Notes: a model not told the origin generated them from the letters alone. Shown: positions 1-8,543, counted from the stretch's first letter. The stretch: DNA of 44,606 nt from Lachnospiraceae bacterium (GCA_017453065.1 JAFTKW010000009.1:1-44606), one strand, 5' to 3'. A program made the numbers and translations.

Positions 1-468
1 ACTGGTGACCAGATGATCCTTGACGGACCTCAGAGAAAAGGCGATCTTAGAAGAGCACGTGCTGGTGCTTGCAACATCGTTCCTAACTCCACAGGTGCTG
101 CAAAAGCTATCGGTCTTGTAATTCCTGAGCTTAACGGCAAATTGATCGGTTCTGCTCAGCGTGTTCCTACACCAACTGGTTCTACAACAATCCTTGTAGC
201 AGTTGTTAAGGGTGCAGTAACAAAGGACGAAATCAACGCAGCTATGAAAGCAGCAGCTACAGAGTCCTTCGCTTACAACACAGACGAAATCGTATCTTCT
301 GATATCATCGGAAGCACATATGGTTCTATCTTCGATGCAACACAGACAATGGTTGCTCCTATGGAAGATGGCAATACACAGGTACAGGTTGTTTCTTGGT
401 ATGACAACGAGAACAGCTACACATCTCAGATGGTTCGTACTATTAAATACTTGGCTGAATTAGCTTAA
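1..468 (+). CDS. gapA: Glyceraldehyde-3-phosphate dehydrogenase, C-terminal part
   Basis: The window opens inside this gene; about 155 codons of the catalytic domain are present and the NAD-binding half with the active-site cysteine lies upstream. The GAPDH signature [20 protein letters not shown] and the C-terminal [13 protein letters not shown] helix are clear. It oxidises glyceraldehyde 3-phosphate to 1,3-bisphosphoglycerate in cytoplasmic glycolysis, feeding the pgk product encoded next. The stretch after the signature reads [16 protein letters not shown], where the common bacterial form is RVPTPNVSVVDLT, so this belongs to a divergent GAPDH lineage. Codon use is strongly biased (as for pgk and tpiA), consistent with high expression. 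A GC-rich terminator follows 16 bases after the stop. Confidence 0.95.
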   Translation, partial: TGDQMILDGPQRKGDLRRARAGACNIVPNSTGAAKAIGLVIPELNGKLIGSAQRVPTPTGSTTILVAVVKGAVTKDEINAAMKAAATESFAYNTDEIVSSDIIGSTYGSIFDATQTMVAPMEDGNTQVQVVSWYDNENSYTSQMVRTIKYLAELA

Positions 469-484
469 TATTTAAGACCTATCA

Positions 485-515
485 GGGTCCGGTCTTTGGG
501 ACCGGACCCATTTTT
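485..515 (+). terminator. Rho-independent terminator after gap
   Basis: A perfect 10-bp GC-rich stem (485-494 with 500-509) with a 5-base loop is followed by A and five T. It should end or reduce gap transcription before pgk, giving pgk-tpiA a separate or attenuated supply. Confidence 0.85.
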
Positions 516-632
516 GTTGGAGGAAACTTTGTTTCCGCCAACAAAAATGAGTCATTTATGCGCAGCTCGCAGTATAGAAATTAGTTGCTACGCAACACTG
601 CTCGCACGCAGGCGTTTTGCAAACAAAACGCC
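511..632 (+). repeat. Multi-hairpin intergenic element between gap and pgk
   Basis: After the gap terminator the spacer holds further palindromes: 511-520 pairs with 538-547 and, inside it, 522-527 with 531-536; 584-588 pairs with 592-596; 611-619 pairs with 624-632 (9 bp, GGCGTTTTG arm). Imperfect arms also surround the 584-596 hairpin. The pgk frame happens to be open through this region, but there is no ribosome binding site and the encoded peptide resembles nothing. It may be a repetitive palindromic element or an RNA processing region. No second copy is visible in this window. Confidence 0.5.
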
Positions 633-634
633 AT

Positions 635-663
635 TTAATGAGCTGAGAAATGATTTATATAAT
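635..663 (+). promoter_or_regulatory. Possible weak promoter for pgk-tpiA
   Basis: TATAAT at 658-663 has a poor -35 match (TTAATG, 635-640) at 17 bp. It lies 25 bases before the pgk start. The region is AT-rich, so chance is a real possibility. Confidence 0.3.
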
Positions 664-687
664 TATAAAACTATGGAGGAATCTATC

Positions 688-1911
688 ATGGGTTTGAACA
701 AAAAGTCAGTAGATGACATCAATGCAAAGGGAAAAAGAGTTTTAGTTAGATGTGACTTTAACGTTCCTTTGAAAAATGGCGAGATTACAGATGAGACACG
801 TATCAATGCGGCTCTTCCTACAATCCAGAAACTTTTAAACGACGGTGGCAAAGTTATCCTTTGCTCTCACCTGGGCAAAGTTAAAAACGGTCCTAACGAG
901 GGCGAATCTTTGGCTCCAGTTGCAACTAGACTTTCCGAGAAACTTGGCAAGCCAGTTGTATTCGTATCTGATTACAATGTAACAGGACAGGCTGCTACAG
1001 CGGCAGTTGCTGCTATGAACGAAGGCGATGTAGTTCTTCTTCAGAATACACGTTTCCGTGGAAGCGAAGAAACAAAGAACGGCGAAGAATTCAGCAAAGA
1101 ACTTGCTGATTTGGCTGATATCTACGTTTGCGATGCATTTGGTTCTTCTCACAGAGCACATGCATCTGTTGCAGGCGTAACTAAATTCATCACAGAAAAA
1201 GGTGGCGACAACGTTGTTGGATACCTTATGCAGAAGGAAATCGACTTCCTTGGCAATGCAGTTGAGAATCCAGTAAGACCTTTCGTAGCAATCCTTGGTG
1301 GTGCTAAAGTTGCTGACAAACTCAACGTTATTTCTAACCTTCTTGAGAAGTGTGATACACTTATCATCGGTGGTGGTATGGCTTACACATTCCTCAAAGC
1401 TCAGGGTTATGAAATTGGTAAGTCCCTTGTAGACGATACAAAGCTTGACTACTGTAAGGAAATGATGGAAAAAGCTGAGAAACTTGGCAAGAAACTTCTT
1501 CTTCCAGTTGATGCTGTTACTATCGCAGATTTCCCAAATCCTATCGATGCTCCTGTTGAAGTTGAAGTATATGATGTTGAAAATATGCCAGCAGACAGAG
1601 AAGGCTGTGATATCGGACCTAAGAGTGCTGCTCTTTATGCAGACGCTGTTAAGAGTGCGAAGACAGTTGTTTGGAACGGACCTATGGGCGTATTCGAGAA
1701 CCCAACACTTGCAGCTGGTACTATCGCAGTAGCAAAAGCTCTTGCTGATACAGAAGCTACAACTATCATCGGTGGTGGTGACTCCGCAGCAGCTGTTAAC
1801 CAGCTCGGCTTTGGTGACAAGATGTCTCACATCTCTACAGGTGGTGGCGCTTCCCTTGAGTTCTTAGAGGGTAAGGTTCTTCCAGGTGTAGAAGCTGCAG
1901 ACAACAAATAA
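688..1911 (+). CDS. pgk: Phosphoglycerate kinase
   Basis: Full-length 407-residue PGK. It transfers the acyl phosphate of 1,3-bisphosphoglycerate to ADP in the cytoplasm. Visible motifs are [19 protein letters not shown] near the N-terminus, the LGKVKNG segment, VADKLNVI and the C-terminal nucleotide-site GGGDSAAAV followed by [16 protein letters not shown]. The start at 688 is chosen because TATGGAGGAATCTATC places a GGAGG ribosome binding site 7 bases before it and the protein then begins [11 protein letters not shown] as the family does; the frame is open 64 codons further upstream but that part is the hairpin spacer. It is followed by tpiA after 74 bases with no terminator, so the two are probably co-transcribed. 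Confidence 0.98.
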   Translation: MGLNKKSVDDINAKGKRVLVRCDFNVPLKNGEITDETRINAALPTIQKLLNDGGKVILCSHLGKVKNGPNEGESLAPVATRLSEKLGKPVVFVSDYNVTGQAATAAVAAMNEGDVVLLQNTRFRGSEETKNGEEFSKELADLADIYVCDAFGSSHRAHASVAGVTKFITEKGGDNVVGYLMQKEIDFLGNAVENPVRPFVAILGGAKVADKLNVISNLLEKCDTLIIGGGMAYTFLKAQGYEIGKSLVDDTKLDYCKEMMEKAEKLGKKLLLPVDAVTIADFPNPIDAPVEVEVYDVENMPADREGCDIGPKSAALYADAVKSAKTVVWNGPMGVFENPTLAAGTIAVAKALADTEATTIIGGGDSAAAVNQLGFGDKMSHISTGGGASLEFLEGKVLPGVEAADNK

Positions 1912-1930
1912 GAATTAATTCAAAAGGATT

Positions 1931-1956
1931 CCCTGTGTGGCATGTGCTGCACAGGG
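1931..1956 (+). other. Intergenic inverted repeat between pgk and tpiA
   Basis: A 7-bp perfect inverted repeat (CCCTGTG at 1931-1937, CACAGGG at 1950-1956) without a T-run. It could be an mRNA processing or stability hairpin in the pgk-tpiA transcript rather than a terminator. Confidence 0.4.
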
Positions 1957-1985
1957 AAATTAATAAAGAAAAGAGGTTCTTTGAC

Positions 1986-2735
1986 ATGGCAAGAAGAAAA
2001 ATTATCGCTGGTAACTGGAAGATGAACATGACTCCAAGCCAGGCAGTGAAATTGATCGAAACATTGAAGCCTTTAGTAGCAACAGAAGATGCAGATGTAG
2101 TTTTCTGTGTACCTGCTATTGACATTATTCCAGCTATCGAAGCTGCAAAAGGAAGCAACATCCAGATTGGTGCTGAAAATATGTACTATGAGGAGAAGGG
2201 TGCTTACACAGGCGAAATCGCTCCAGACATGCTTACAGATGTAGGCGTTAAATATGTTATCATCGGTCACTCTGAGAGAAGAGAATACTTCGCAGAGACA
2301 GATGAAACAGTTAACAAGAAGGTTCTCAAGGCTTTAGAGCATGGCATCACACCTATCATTTGCTGTGGTGAATCCCTTACTCAGAGAGAGCAGGGCATCA
2401 CAATCGACTGGATTCGTCAGCAGATTAAGATTGCTTTCCAGAAGGTTACAGCTGATCAGGCTAAGACAACAGTTATCGCATACGAGCCAATCTGGGCTAT
2501 CGGTACTGGCAAAACTGCTACATCCGATCAGGCACAGGAAGTTTGTGGCGCTATCAGAGCATGTATCGCTGAGGTTTATGATCAGGCTACAGCAGATGCA
2601 ATCCGTATTCAGTACGGTGGTTCTGTAGGAGCAGCAAATGCAGCTGAACTCTTTGCAAAGCCAGACATCGACGGTGGTTTGGTTGGTGGAGCTTCTCTCA
2701 AAGAAGACTTCGGCAAAATCGTTAACTACAAATAG
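1986..2735 (+). CDS. tpiA: Triosephosphate isomerase
   Basis: A 249-residue TIM-barrel enzyme interconverting dihydroxyacetone phosphate and glyceraldehyde 3-phosphate. Catalytic elements are all present: AGNWKMN (substrate lysine), IIGHSERR (electrophilic histidine), [11 protein letters not shown] (catalytic glutamate and the start of loop 6) and YGGSVGAAN plus GGLVGGASL for phosphate binding. The start at 1986 follows AAGAGGTTCTTTGAC; the 17 codons upstream in frame are not family-like. It is the last gene of the glycolytic run and a strong terminator follows. Confidence 0.98.
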   Translation: MARRKIIAGNWKMNMTPSQAVKLIETLKPLVATEDADVVFCVPAIDIIPAIEAAKGSNIQIGAENMYYEEKGAYTGEIAPDMLTDVGVKYVIIGHSERREYFAETDETVNKKVLKALEHGITPIICCGESLTQREQGITIDWIRQQIKIAFQKVTADQAKTTVIAYEPIWAIGTGKTATSDQAQEVCGAIRACIAEVYDQATADAIRIQYGGSVGAANAAELFAKPDIDGGLVGGASLKEDFGKIVNYK

Positions 2736-2747
2736 GAATTAGAAGAG

Positions 2748-2782
2748 AAAGACTTCCTTCATTTTTGGAGGAAGTCTTTTTT
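2748..2782 (+). terminator. Rho-independent terminator after tpiA
   Basis: AAGACTTCCT pairs with AGGAAGTCTT around a short loop, followed by six T. Confidence 0.9.
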
Positions 2783-2790
2783 GTGCACTC

Positions 2791-2819
2791 TTGATTTGTT
2801 CTAATGGAAAAGGTACAAT
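2791..2819 (+). promoter_or_regulatory. Promoter of the ArsR-family gene
   Basis: TTGATT (2791-2796), exactly 17 bases, then TACAAT (2814-2819), placed just after the tpiA terminator and 44 bases before the regulator start. Confidence 0.7.
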
Positions 2820-2863
2820 AAAAACAATCAAAAGATTCCATTTGGGAGTAAAGGAAGTAAAAT

Positions 2864-3214
2864 ATGCAAGACAATCAAAATGGTTACTTATATGTAAGTA
2901 AAGAGTTGGAATCAAAGGTCAATGAGACGATGCCACCAGAAGAGGAGATGCAGGATTTGGCAGATTTCTTTAAGGTGTTTGGAGATCCAACCAGATTGAA
3001 AATATTGTATGTATTGCTCTGCGGAGAAATGTGTGTACTTGACATAGCACAGATTCTTGGAATGACCCAGTCTGCCATTTCGCACCAGCTAAGGGTGCTC
3101 AAGCAGATGGATTTGGTCAAGAATCGAAGAGAGGGAAAGACGATTTTTTATTCCTTGGCGGATTCCCATATCGTTACTATTCTGAGCCAAGGCTTAGATC
3201 ATATCGAAGAGTGA
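2864..3214 (+). CDS. ArsR/SmtB-family metal-sensing repressor, predicted zinc sensor
   Basis: 116 residues with the winged-helix ArsR fold: FKVFGDPTRLKILYVL, then the recognition helix MTQSAISHQLRVLKQMDLV and the wing KNRREGKTIFYSL. The C-terminal helix carries D-x-H ... H-x2-E (DSHIVTILSQGLDHIEE), the same spacing as the alpha-5 zinc site of SmtB. The GEMCVLDIA segment keeps one cysteine of the alpha-3 site but not the second, so an alpha-5 zinc sensor is the best reading. Proteins of this type release DNA on binding Zn(II). It has its own promoter and terminator and no adjacent efflux pump, so its target lies elsewhere or it is autoregulatory. Confidence 0.9.
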   Translation: MQDNQNGYLYVSKELESKVNETMPPEEEMQDLADFFKVFGDPTRLKILYVLLCGEMCVLDIAQILGMTQSAISHQLRVLKQMDLVKNRREGKTIFYSLADSHIVTILSQGLDHIEE

Positions 3215-3231
3215 TAGAATAAGAAAGACAT

Positions 3232-3261
3232 AAAAAACACTGGCTTACGCCAGTGTTTTTT
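3232..3261. terminator. Bidirectional terminator between arsR and pyrI
   Basis: A-run, ACACTGGC / GCCAGTGT stem with TTAC loop, T-run. It is symmetrical and serves both converging genes. Confidence 0.9.
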
Positions 3262-3274
3262 GTATAGTAGCTTA

Positions 3275-3709
3275 TCACATGTTTTTGGCAGAGCCTTTTT
3301 CTTCACACCATTTGCAGCGGTAGATTTCTTTTTCCTCGTCTGCAAGCAAGAAGATGTGAGGAAGTTCTTGTTCGATGGATGTAATGCATCTAGGATTCTT
3401 GCAACGGATGACATTTTTGATCATCTTTGGAAGAACCAGTTCCTTTTTGCTCACGATTTCGCCGTCCTTAATGACATTGACGGTGATGTTGTGGTCGATG
3501 AATGCCAGAACATCCAAATCAAGAGTGTTGATATCACATTCTACTTTCAGGATATCTTTTTTGCCCATCTTGTTACTTTTGGCATTTTTGATGATAGCTA
3601 CGACACAATCCAACTTGCCAAGCTGAAGATGTTCATAGATATCCATACTTTTGCCAGCCTTAATATGATCTAATACGAAGCCTTCTTCGATTTTACCTAC
3701 GTTTAACAT
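3275..3709 (-). CDS. pyrI: Aspartate carbamoyltransferase regulatory chain
   Basis: A 144-residue regulatory subunit that binds nucleotides in its N-terminal domain and holds the catalytic trimers together through a structural zinc. The zinc cluster is intact as CKNPRC ... CKWC (C-x4-C and C-x2-C). The N-terminal domain keeps IEEGFVLDHIKAGKS. The start follows GAAAGGAATGAATAT, a good ribosome binding site. It lies 72 bases downstream of pyrB, so the enzyme is expected to be an allosteric PyrB-PyrI holoenzyme rather than a bare trimer. Confidence 0.97.
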   Translation of the reverse strand: MLNVGKIEEGFVLDHIKAGKSMDIYEHLQLGKLDCVVAIIKNAKSNKMGKKDILKVECDINTLDLDVLAFIDHNITVNVIKDGEIVSKKELVLPKMIKNVIRCKNPRCITSIEQELPHIFLLADEEKEIYRCKWCEEKGSAKNM

Positions 3710-3781
3710 ATATTCATTCCTTTCTTTATTGACACTACTTCAAGTTGCCAGCACCAAACAGATGCTTAGAATCTTTTGGCA

Positions 3782-4693
3782 TTACACGAGATTGAGCAAT
3801 GTGAGAATGAGAGCCATTCTGACATATACACCGTACTGTGCTTGTTTGAAGTACACTGCTCTAGGATCCTGGTCAACCTCTACGGAGATTTCATTTACTC
3901 TTGGAAGTGGATGCAGTACCAACATATCTTGGTTAGCCAATTCCATTTTTGCTTTGTCTAGAACATAGAAATCTTTCAGGCGGATATAGTCTTCTTCGTT
4001 GAAGAAACGTTCTCTCTGTACTCTGGTCATGTACAGTAAATCTAAGTTTGGAAGAACATTGTCCAAGCGAACCACTTCTTCGTAAGGAATATTTTCTGCC
4101 TTGAGCATTTCAATAATGTACTCTGGAATGCGAAGCTCCTCAGGAGAGATGAAGATGAATTTTACATTTTCGTAGCGGACCAGAGCGTGGATGAGAGAGT
4201 GAACGGTACGTCCAAACTTTAAGTCTCCACAAAGGCCGATTGTGATGTTATCTAAGCGTCCCTTCATGGAACGGATAGTGAGTAAGTCTGTCAAGGTCTG
4301 GGTTGGATGCTGGTGACCGCCATCGCCTGCGTTGATGACAGGAATTTCAGATTTTTCGGAGGCTACCATCGGAGCACCTTCCTTTGGATGGCGCATGGCG
4401 CAGATATCAGAGTAGCTGGAGATGATGCGGATGGTATCTGAAACACTTTCTCCTTTAGATGCGGAGGAAGAAGCTGCATCGGAAAAGCCTAAAACTTGTC
4501 CTCCTAAACGAAGCATAGCAGACTCAAAGCTAAGTCTGGTACGAGTGCTTGGCTCGTAGAAGCATGTGGCAAGAATCTTGCCTTCTGCTGCATGTGCGTA
4601 TTTGGCTGGGCTGCGCTCGATGTCGTTGGCCAAGTCAAACAGTTTGTCCAGTTCTTCGACGGTAAAGTCGAGTGGGCTAATTAAGTGTCTCAT
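3782..4693 (-). CDS. pyrB: Aspartate carbamoyltransferase catalytic chain
   Basis: 303 residues. It condenses carbamoyl phosphate with aspartate, the committed step of pyrimidine synthesis. The carbamoyl-phosphate site STRTRLSFE, the flexible HPKEG and HPTQTLTDL segments, [11 protein letters not shown] and HPLPRVNEI are all present. The start at 4693 is favoured over the in-frame ATG 18 bases upstream because AAGGAGAAAAAAT precedes it at proper spacing and the protein then starts [11 protein letters not shown] terminator-like hairpin lies only about 27 bases upstream, leaving no room for a promoter between them. Confidence 0.97.
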   Translation of the reverse strand: MRHLISPLDFTVEELDKLFDLANDIERSPAKYAHAAEGKILATCFYEPSTRTRLSFESAMLRLGGQVLGFSDAASSSASKGESVSDTIRIISSYSDICAMRHPKEGAPMVASEKSEIPVINAGDGGHQHPTQTLTDLLTIRSMKGRLDNITIGLCGDLKFGRTVHSLIHALVRYENVKFIFISPEELRIPEYIIEMLKAENIPYEEVVRLDNVLPNLDLLYMTRVQRERFFNEEDYIRLKDFYVLDKAKMELANQDMLVLHPLPRVNEISVEVDQDPRAVYFKQAQYGVYVRMALILTLLNLV

Positions 4694-4720
4694 ATTTTTT
4701 CTCCTTTTCAAATGATTTCC

Positions 4721-4757
4721 AAAAAAATCGAAGAGAACCGAATCGTTTCTCTTCGAT
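4721..4757 (-). terminator. Terminator or attenuator between the nitroreductase gene and pyrB
   Basis: Read on the minus strand, an 11-bp stem (ATCGAAGAGAA with TTCTCTTCGAT) is followed by a run of seven T. It starts 11 bases after the nitroreductase stop and ends about 27 bases before pyrB. It can be a plain terminator for the upstream gene, or a pyrBI attenuator. Confidence 0.85.
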
Positions 4758-4767
4758 AGAATTGTAA

Positions 4768-5307
4768 TTATTTAAATGATAATAATTCCTCCACGCCTTT
4801 GCGCTTTGGTGCAACAGGTTCTTCAGCTGGATATCCAATAGGAACTAAAGCAATAAGTTCTCTGTCTTCAGGAAGTTCTAAAAGAGCAGCAGCCTTGGCT
4901 TCATCAAAAATGCCAAGCACAACGCTACCAATACCCTGCTCATGTGCAGCAAGGCAAAAACTCTGAGTAGCAATACCAGCATCAAACATCTGCCAAGTGT
5001 CTTTTCTTGGAGTAGTGAAAGAACCGTCTCTCTCATAACCACAACGGTTTTTGAGAACAGTAATAGCAATCAGCATTGGTGCACCCATGATATGCTGACC
5101 ATTGGTAGGATAAAGAGATGTGCACTCTGTAGCAATCTGATCCTTTAATGCGCCTTCTACAGCGATATATCTGGTGATTTGAGTGTTTTTCCAACTAGGA
5201 GCAAAGGATGCTGTCTCTACGATAGAAGAAAGAACCTCGTGAGAAATAGGTTTGTCCTGAAATTTGCGGATACTTCTGCGTCCCATAATACATTCTTTAG
5301 CTGTCAT
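4768..5307 (-). CDS. Nitroreductase-family flavoprotein
   Basis: 179 residues. The family uses FMN and NAD(P)H to reduce nitro compounds, quinones or other acceptors. Seen here are the N-terminal [15 protein letters not shown] phosphate-binding segment, [11 protein letters not shown] and the [22 protein letters not shown] core helix that packs on the flavin. The start at 5307 follows GGATAGGAGGTTTCGAC; an upstream ATG in frame lacks such a site. It shares orientation with pyrBI; a functional link such as electron supply is not shown by the sequence. The true substrate is unknown. Confidence 0.9.
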   Translation of the reverse strand: MTAKECIMGRRSIRKFQDKPISHEVLSSIVETASFAPSWKNTQITRYIAVEGALKDQIATECTSLYPTNGQHIMGAPMLIAITVLKNRCGYERDGSFTTPRKDTWQMFDAGIATQSFCLAAHEQGIGSVVLGIFDEAKAAALLELPEDRELIALVPIGYPAEEPVAPKRKGVEELLSFK

Positions 5308-5431
5308 GTCGAAACCTCCTATCCATTTCTTTTCAATATGATACCACAACCCCATTTTTAGAGCAATGAAATTTCGTCAAAATAAAAAAGTTTTTCTATT
5401 CAGGAATTCCATGGAAATAAGCAGAAAAGTT

Positions 5432-5460
5432 TTGCATATATAAGAGGCATCTAATATAAT
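5432..5460 (+). promoter_or_regulatory. Promoter of the first MATE gene
   Basis: TTGCAT (5432-5437), 17 bases, TATAAT (5455-5460). The rest of the 165-base gap back to 5356 is AT-rich and holds no other feature that I see. Confidence 0.75.
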
Positions 5461-5520
5461 GAATAGGAGTAAATTGTGTAAATAAGCACCCGTTTATATT
5501 AAGACAAAGGAGGAAAACCA

Positions 5521-6882
5521 ATGGAACTGGATATGACCAAAGGAAGCCCTACGAAATTGATCGCTCGGTTTATTATTCCTATCATCATCGGCAATATTTT
5601 TCAGCAATTTTATAGCATGGCAGATACCATTATCGTTGGTCGATATATAGGGCTTCATGCGTTGGGAGCGGTGGGAGCGACAGGGACCATTAGTTTTCTG
5701 ATACTGGGATTTGCCCAGGGACTTACCACTGGATTTACGGTACAGACAGCCCAATACTATGGCGCTGGAGACGAGCAGGGGTTAAAGCGAAGTGTATATA
5801 GCGCAGGTTTTTTGTCTGCAATCGTAACGGTGATTATGACCATTGTCAGTGTTTGTTTTATGGATACTTTGTTAACCTGGATGAATACACCAGCAGATAT
5901 GTACGATATGGCAAGGGATTATATTATAACTATTTGCGGTGGCATGGTCTTTAGTATTGTTTATAATCTGCTGGCAAGTATACTCCGTGCTATTGGTAAC
6001 AGTGTGGTTCCGGTAGTATTGTTGATTATTGCAGCGTTTTTGAATGTGGGATTGGATATCTTGTTTATCGCAGGCTTTCATTGGGGCGTGGCTGGTGCAG
6101 CATACGCTACCCTGGTTAGCCAGGCGGTTTCAGGCATTCTATGTATCCTGTATATCTGGAAAAAGGTGCCTATTCTACACTTTGGTAAACAGCACGCACA
6201 GCTCCATGGACAGTGCGTACGCAACCAGCTTTCCGTGGGAATTCCAATGGCGCTTCAGTATTCTATCACAGCAGTGGGAACCATCATGGTGCAGTCTGCT
6301 CTGAATTTATTGGGTTCAACTGTAGTAGGAGCCTATTCTGTTGCATGCAAGGTGGAGAATCTGGTAACTCAGCCTTATCCAGCCATGGGAGCTACTATGG
6401 CAACCTACGGCGCACAGAACCGCGGTGTCAATGATTTGGACCGCATCAGCAAAGGTGCCAAGGTGGCAAGCGTCATGACCATTGTTTATTCCGTCATAAT
6501 CTACGGCGTACTGATGTTTATACTTCCATACGCCATCCGATTGTTTGTGACGGAAGATATTGAGGTGGTGTATGGTTACGCCAAGACCTATCTTTCTATC
6601 AGTGGATTGTTCTTTATTCCGCTTGGAATGATATTCCTGTTCCGCAACCTGCTTCAGGGCTGTGGATATGGTTTCTTGCCTATGATGGGAGGCGTGGTAG
6701 AACTGGTTAGCAGAGCTATCGGTGCCTTCATTGCAACTAGTATGCTCAGCTTTGTAGGCGTTTGCTTTGCCAATATTTCAGCGTGGGCCAGTGCGGGACT
6801 GTTCTTTTGGGTGCTGTACCTGATCCTGATGCGAAGGATGAGACAGGACAAAGCGCGGCATGATATGCAACTTTCACCCTAA
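5521..6882 (+). CDS. MATE-family multidrug efflux transporter
   Basis: 453 residues with about 12 hydrophobic segments. The family signature near the N-terminus is clear (PIIIGNIFQQFYSMADTIIV, then GRYIGLHALGAVGATG), and the pseudo-symmetric second half begins near residue 235 with GIPMALQYSITAVGTIMVQS. Such proteins export cationic drugs or metabolites using sodium or proton gradients in the cell membrane. The start follows AAAGGAGGAAAACCA. It is a single-gene unit with its own promoter and no adjacent regulator; substrate cannot be told from the sequence. It is only distantly similar to the second MATE gene at 11271-12689. Confidence 0.93.
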   Translation: MELDMTKGSPTKLIARFIIPIIIGNIFQQFYSMADTIIVGRYIGLHALGAVGATGTISFLILGFAQGLTTGFTVQTAQYYGAGDEQGLKRSVYSAGFLSAIVTVIMTIVSVCFMDTLLTWMNTPADMYDMARDYIITICGGMVFSIVYNLLASILRAIGNSVVPVVLLIIAAFLNVGLDILFIAGFHWGVAGAAYATLVSQAVSGILCILYIWKKVPILHFGKQHAQLHGQCVRNQLSVGIPMALQYSITAVGTIMVQSALNLLGSTVVGAYSVACKVENLVTQPYPAMGATMATYGAQNRGVNDLDRISKGAKVASVMTIVYSVIIYGVLMFILPYAIRLFVTEDIEVVYGYAKTYLSISGLFFIPLGMIFLFRNLLQGCGYGFLPMMGGVVELVSRAIGAFIATSMLSFVGVCFANISAWASAGLFFWVLYLILMRRMRQDKARHDMQLSP

Positions 6883-6920
6883 GTAAGTAGTTTCAAAGAA
6901 AGATTTGATAGATGGCAAGA

Positions 6921-7319
6921 TTAGGTATCCTTTTTAGAGAGCAGACGTTCAAACAATAGGCCTGCTAGAACCCAAAAAGGAAGATAGTCTAGGCGAATGA
7001 GACCGTTTATATTCCATTTGCTATGACTGTAATCCCATGGGCAGATATCTTTTTTTCGCAGAAGATATCCGGTAGCGTATTCGCCGGAAAAGATGCAGAA
7101 GGCGTAAAACAGGCCTCTAAACCAGATAGGTTTGTTTTTGAATAGTTGGAAAAAGGGAGCCAAAAAAGCCGCCATGCCATAGATGGGAAACATGTACAGA
7201 GAGGTATTTCCCTTCAGTTTGTATTCCCTTCTACGATAGGAGTGAAGGGCGGTAAATAGGATTTCAAGGCACCAACCAAGGATGCCGCAGTTGATAAAAT
7301 TGTGAATGAACTTTTTCAT
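6921..7319 (-). CDS. Small membrane protein, putative ABC-transporter type IV (CmpB) family
   Basis: 132 residues with about four membrane segments. The pattern GWCLEI, FPIYGMAAFLAPFF, GEYATGYLLRK, CPWDYS and the closing NINGLIRLDYLPFWVLAGLLFE matches the family named for a putative ABC permease (PF06541), although no ATPase partner is nearby and transport is unproven. It converges on the first MATE gene and diverges from the FolC-like gene, whose start is only 40 bases away. No terminator is visible in the 38-base gap to the MATE gene. Confidence 0.75.
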   Translation of the reverse strand: MKKFIHNFINCGILGWCLEILFTALHSYRRREYKLKGNTSLYMFPIYGMAAFLAPFFQLFKNKPIWFRGLFYAFCIFSGEYATGYLLRKKDICPWDYSHSKWNINGLIRLDYLPFWVLAGLLFERLLSKKDT

Positions 7320-7359
7320 AAGAAAGAGGATGCCCTAAGTAGGGCAAAAATATACAGAT

Positions 7360-8475
7360 ATGAATTACAAACAGTGTGAAGATTTCTTGGAACTAAATAG
7401 ATACAATGAGGATTTGAGCGAGGATACGCTTGAATCTCTGAGACATAGCCTGTATGAACGCATCGGTGCGCGTATAGATGTCGGTAGGGTGATACTTTGT
7501 CTGGAGCCAATCATCTATTCAGCTGCTACAGTGGCATATTTGGAACACACGCTAAAACTGGCTGGCTTTAAGACAATGACGTATTGTGAGGATGCCCTGG
7601 GTGACTACCGAAACCGATGGAAGATAGGGGGCAAAACCATTTCACAAAAAAGTCTCTGTGAGATCGTGGAGATGATTCAGGATGGCTGCCAGAACGAGCA
7701 GGTGGATACAAAAATTCCAAGTAGAATTCAAGTAGAGCAGCTAGTGGCTGAAATGCTTTTCGTACAAAGTGATGCGAAGGTAATGCTTTGGCATGGCTTT
7801 TTTTACCAGATGCCAAGGATAGAAGGGGTGGAAAGGTATGACGTTCCTTCTGTTTCCCTTAAACCTTATAAGGTTAGTAGTAAGAACCTGAAAAAGCAAG
7901 TATTTGACTATGGAGAGGAGAAAAAGGTTTCCCTCGTAGCCCCAGGTAAGGAGGCCTTGGTGGGTGCCTGTCAGACGCTGGAACTTTTGGACTTTTTAAG
8001 AGAAAAGGGCCTAAAGGTAGAAGAAAAGCATGCAAGGGCAGCCTTTGAAGAGGTGCAGGTCAGAAACTATTTTGGAAGGATTGGAAACAAGCCTCTTTTT
8101 GTGCTAGATGAAGCGCAGAATAAGCAGACCGCCCAAAGGCTTAAGGAAGATATAGAGGAATATCTACCGGGTAAGCAAGTGGTACTGCTACTTGGAGCGA
8201 CCAAAAAGACGGACATAGAAGGGCTTTTGGAGCAATTGTGTAGCAAGGCATCTTTTGTGCTGACAGTTGCACCGCCCGGAATAGATAGAATTCCATCCTA
8301 TGAACTAGCACAGCAAGTTTTAAGGCATCATCCCGGTGTAAGTGCAGTGGACAGTCTGGAAGAGGCTATGGAAATTATAGGGATGGTGTTGCCAAAGGAT
8401 GGAGCAGTGCTTGCAGTGGGATGCAAGGAGATGCTTAGTCAGGTAATGGCAATTGTAAATAAGGACGTTTTTTGA
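7360..8475 (+). CDS. FolC-like (Mur-ligase fold) protein lacking the ATP-binding P-loop
   Basis: 371 residues aligning, by eye, along the whole of folylpolyglutamate/dihydrofolate synthase. Residues 47-110 match the region after the P-loop, but the GTNGKGS motif is replaced by EPIIYSA, while GDYRNRWKIGGKTISQKSL matches the usual ERIRINGEEIS segment. Residues 120-168 match the central domain, where the normal EVGLGGRLDATN is lost. The C-terminal domain is best kept: FVLDEAQN (249-254 LDEAQN) for LDGAHN, then LLLGATKKTDIEGLLEQL. Because the P-loop is gone it is unlikely to ligate glutamate by the normal mechanism. The upstream ribosome binding site is weak. It leads a co-directional run with the acyltransferase and AAC-CinA genes. 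Confidence 0.7.
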   Translation: MNYKQCEDFLELNRYNEDLSEDTLESLRHSLYERIGARIDVGRVILCLEPIIYSAATVAYLEHTLKLAGFKTMTYCEDALGDYRNRWKIGGKTISQKSLCEIVEMIQDGCQNEQVDTKIPSRIQVEQLVAEMLFVQSDAKVMLWHGFFYQMPRIEGVERYDVPSVSLKPYKVSSKNLKKQVFDYGEEKKVSLVAPGKEALVGACQTLELLDFLREKGLKVEEKHARAAFEEVQVRNYFGRIGNKPLFVLDEAQNKQTAQRLKEDIEEYLPGKQVVLLLGATKKTDIEGLLEQLCSKASFVLTVAPPGIDRIPSYELAQQVLRHHPGVSAVDSLEEAMEIIGMVLPKDGAVLAVGCKEMLSQVMAIVNKDVF

Positions 8476-8543
8476 TAGAATATAGGATAAAGAAAGGTGA
8501 TTTTACCTTAGTTACAAATCGTTGAGGGGCGCCAAAGGCGCAG

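Noticed and set aside
496-687. 64-codon N-terminal extension of pgk
   Set aside because: The bases are palindromic spacer with a terminator; the conserved protein starts at 688 after a good ribosome binding site.
835-1830. Long open frame on the minus strand across pgk (331 codons)
   Set aside because: It is antisense to a clear pgk gene with strong codon bias; the translation is cysteine-rich and matches no family, and there is no ribosome binding site.
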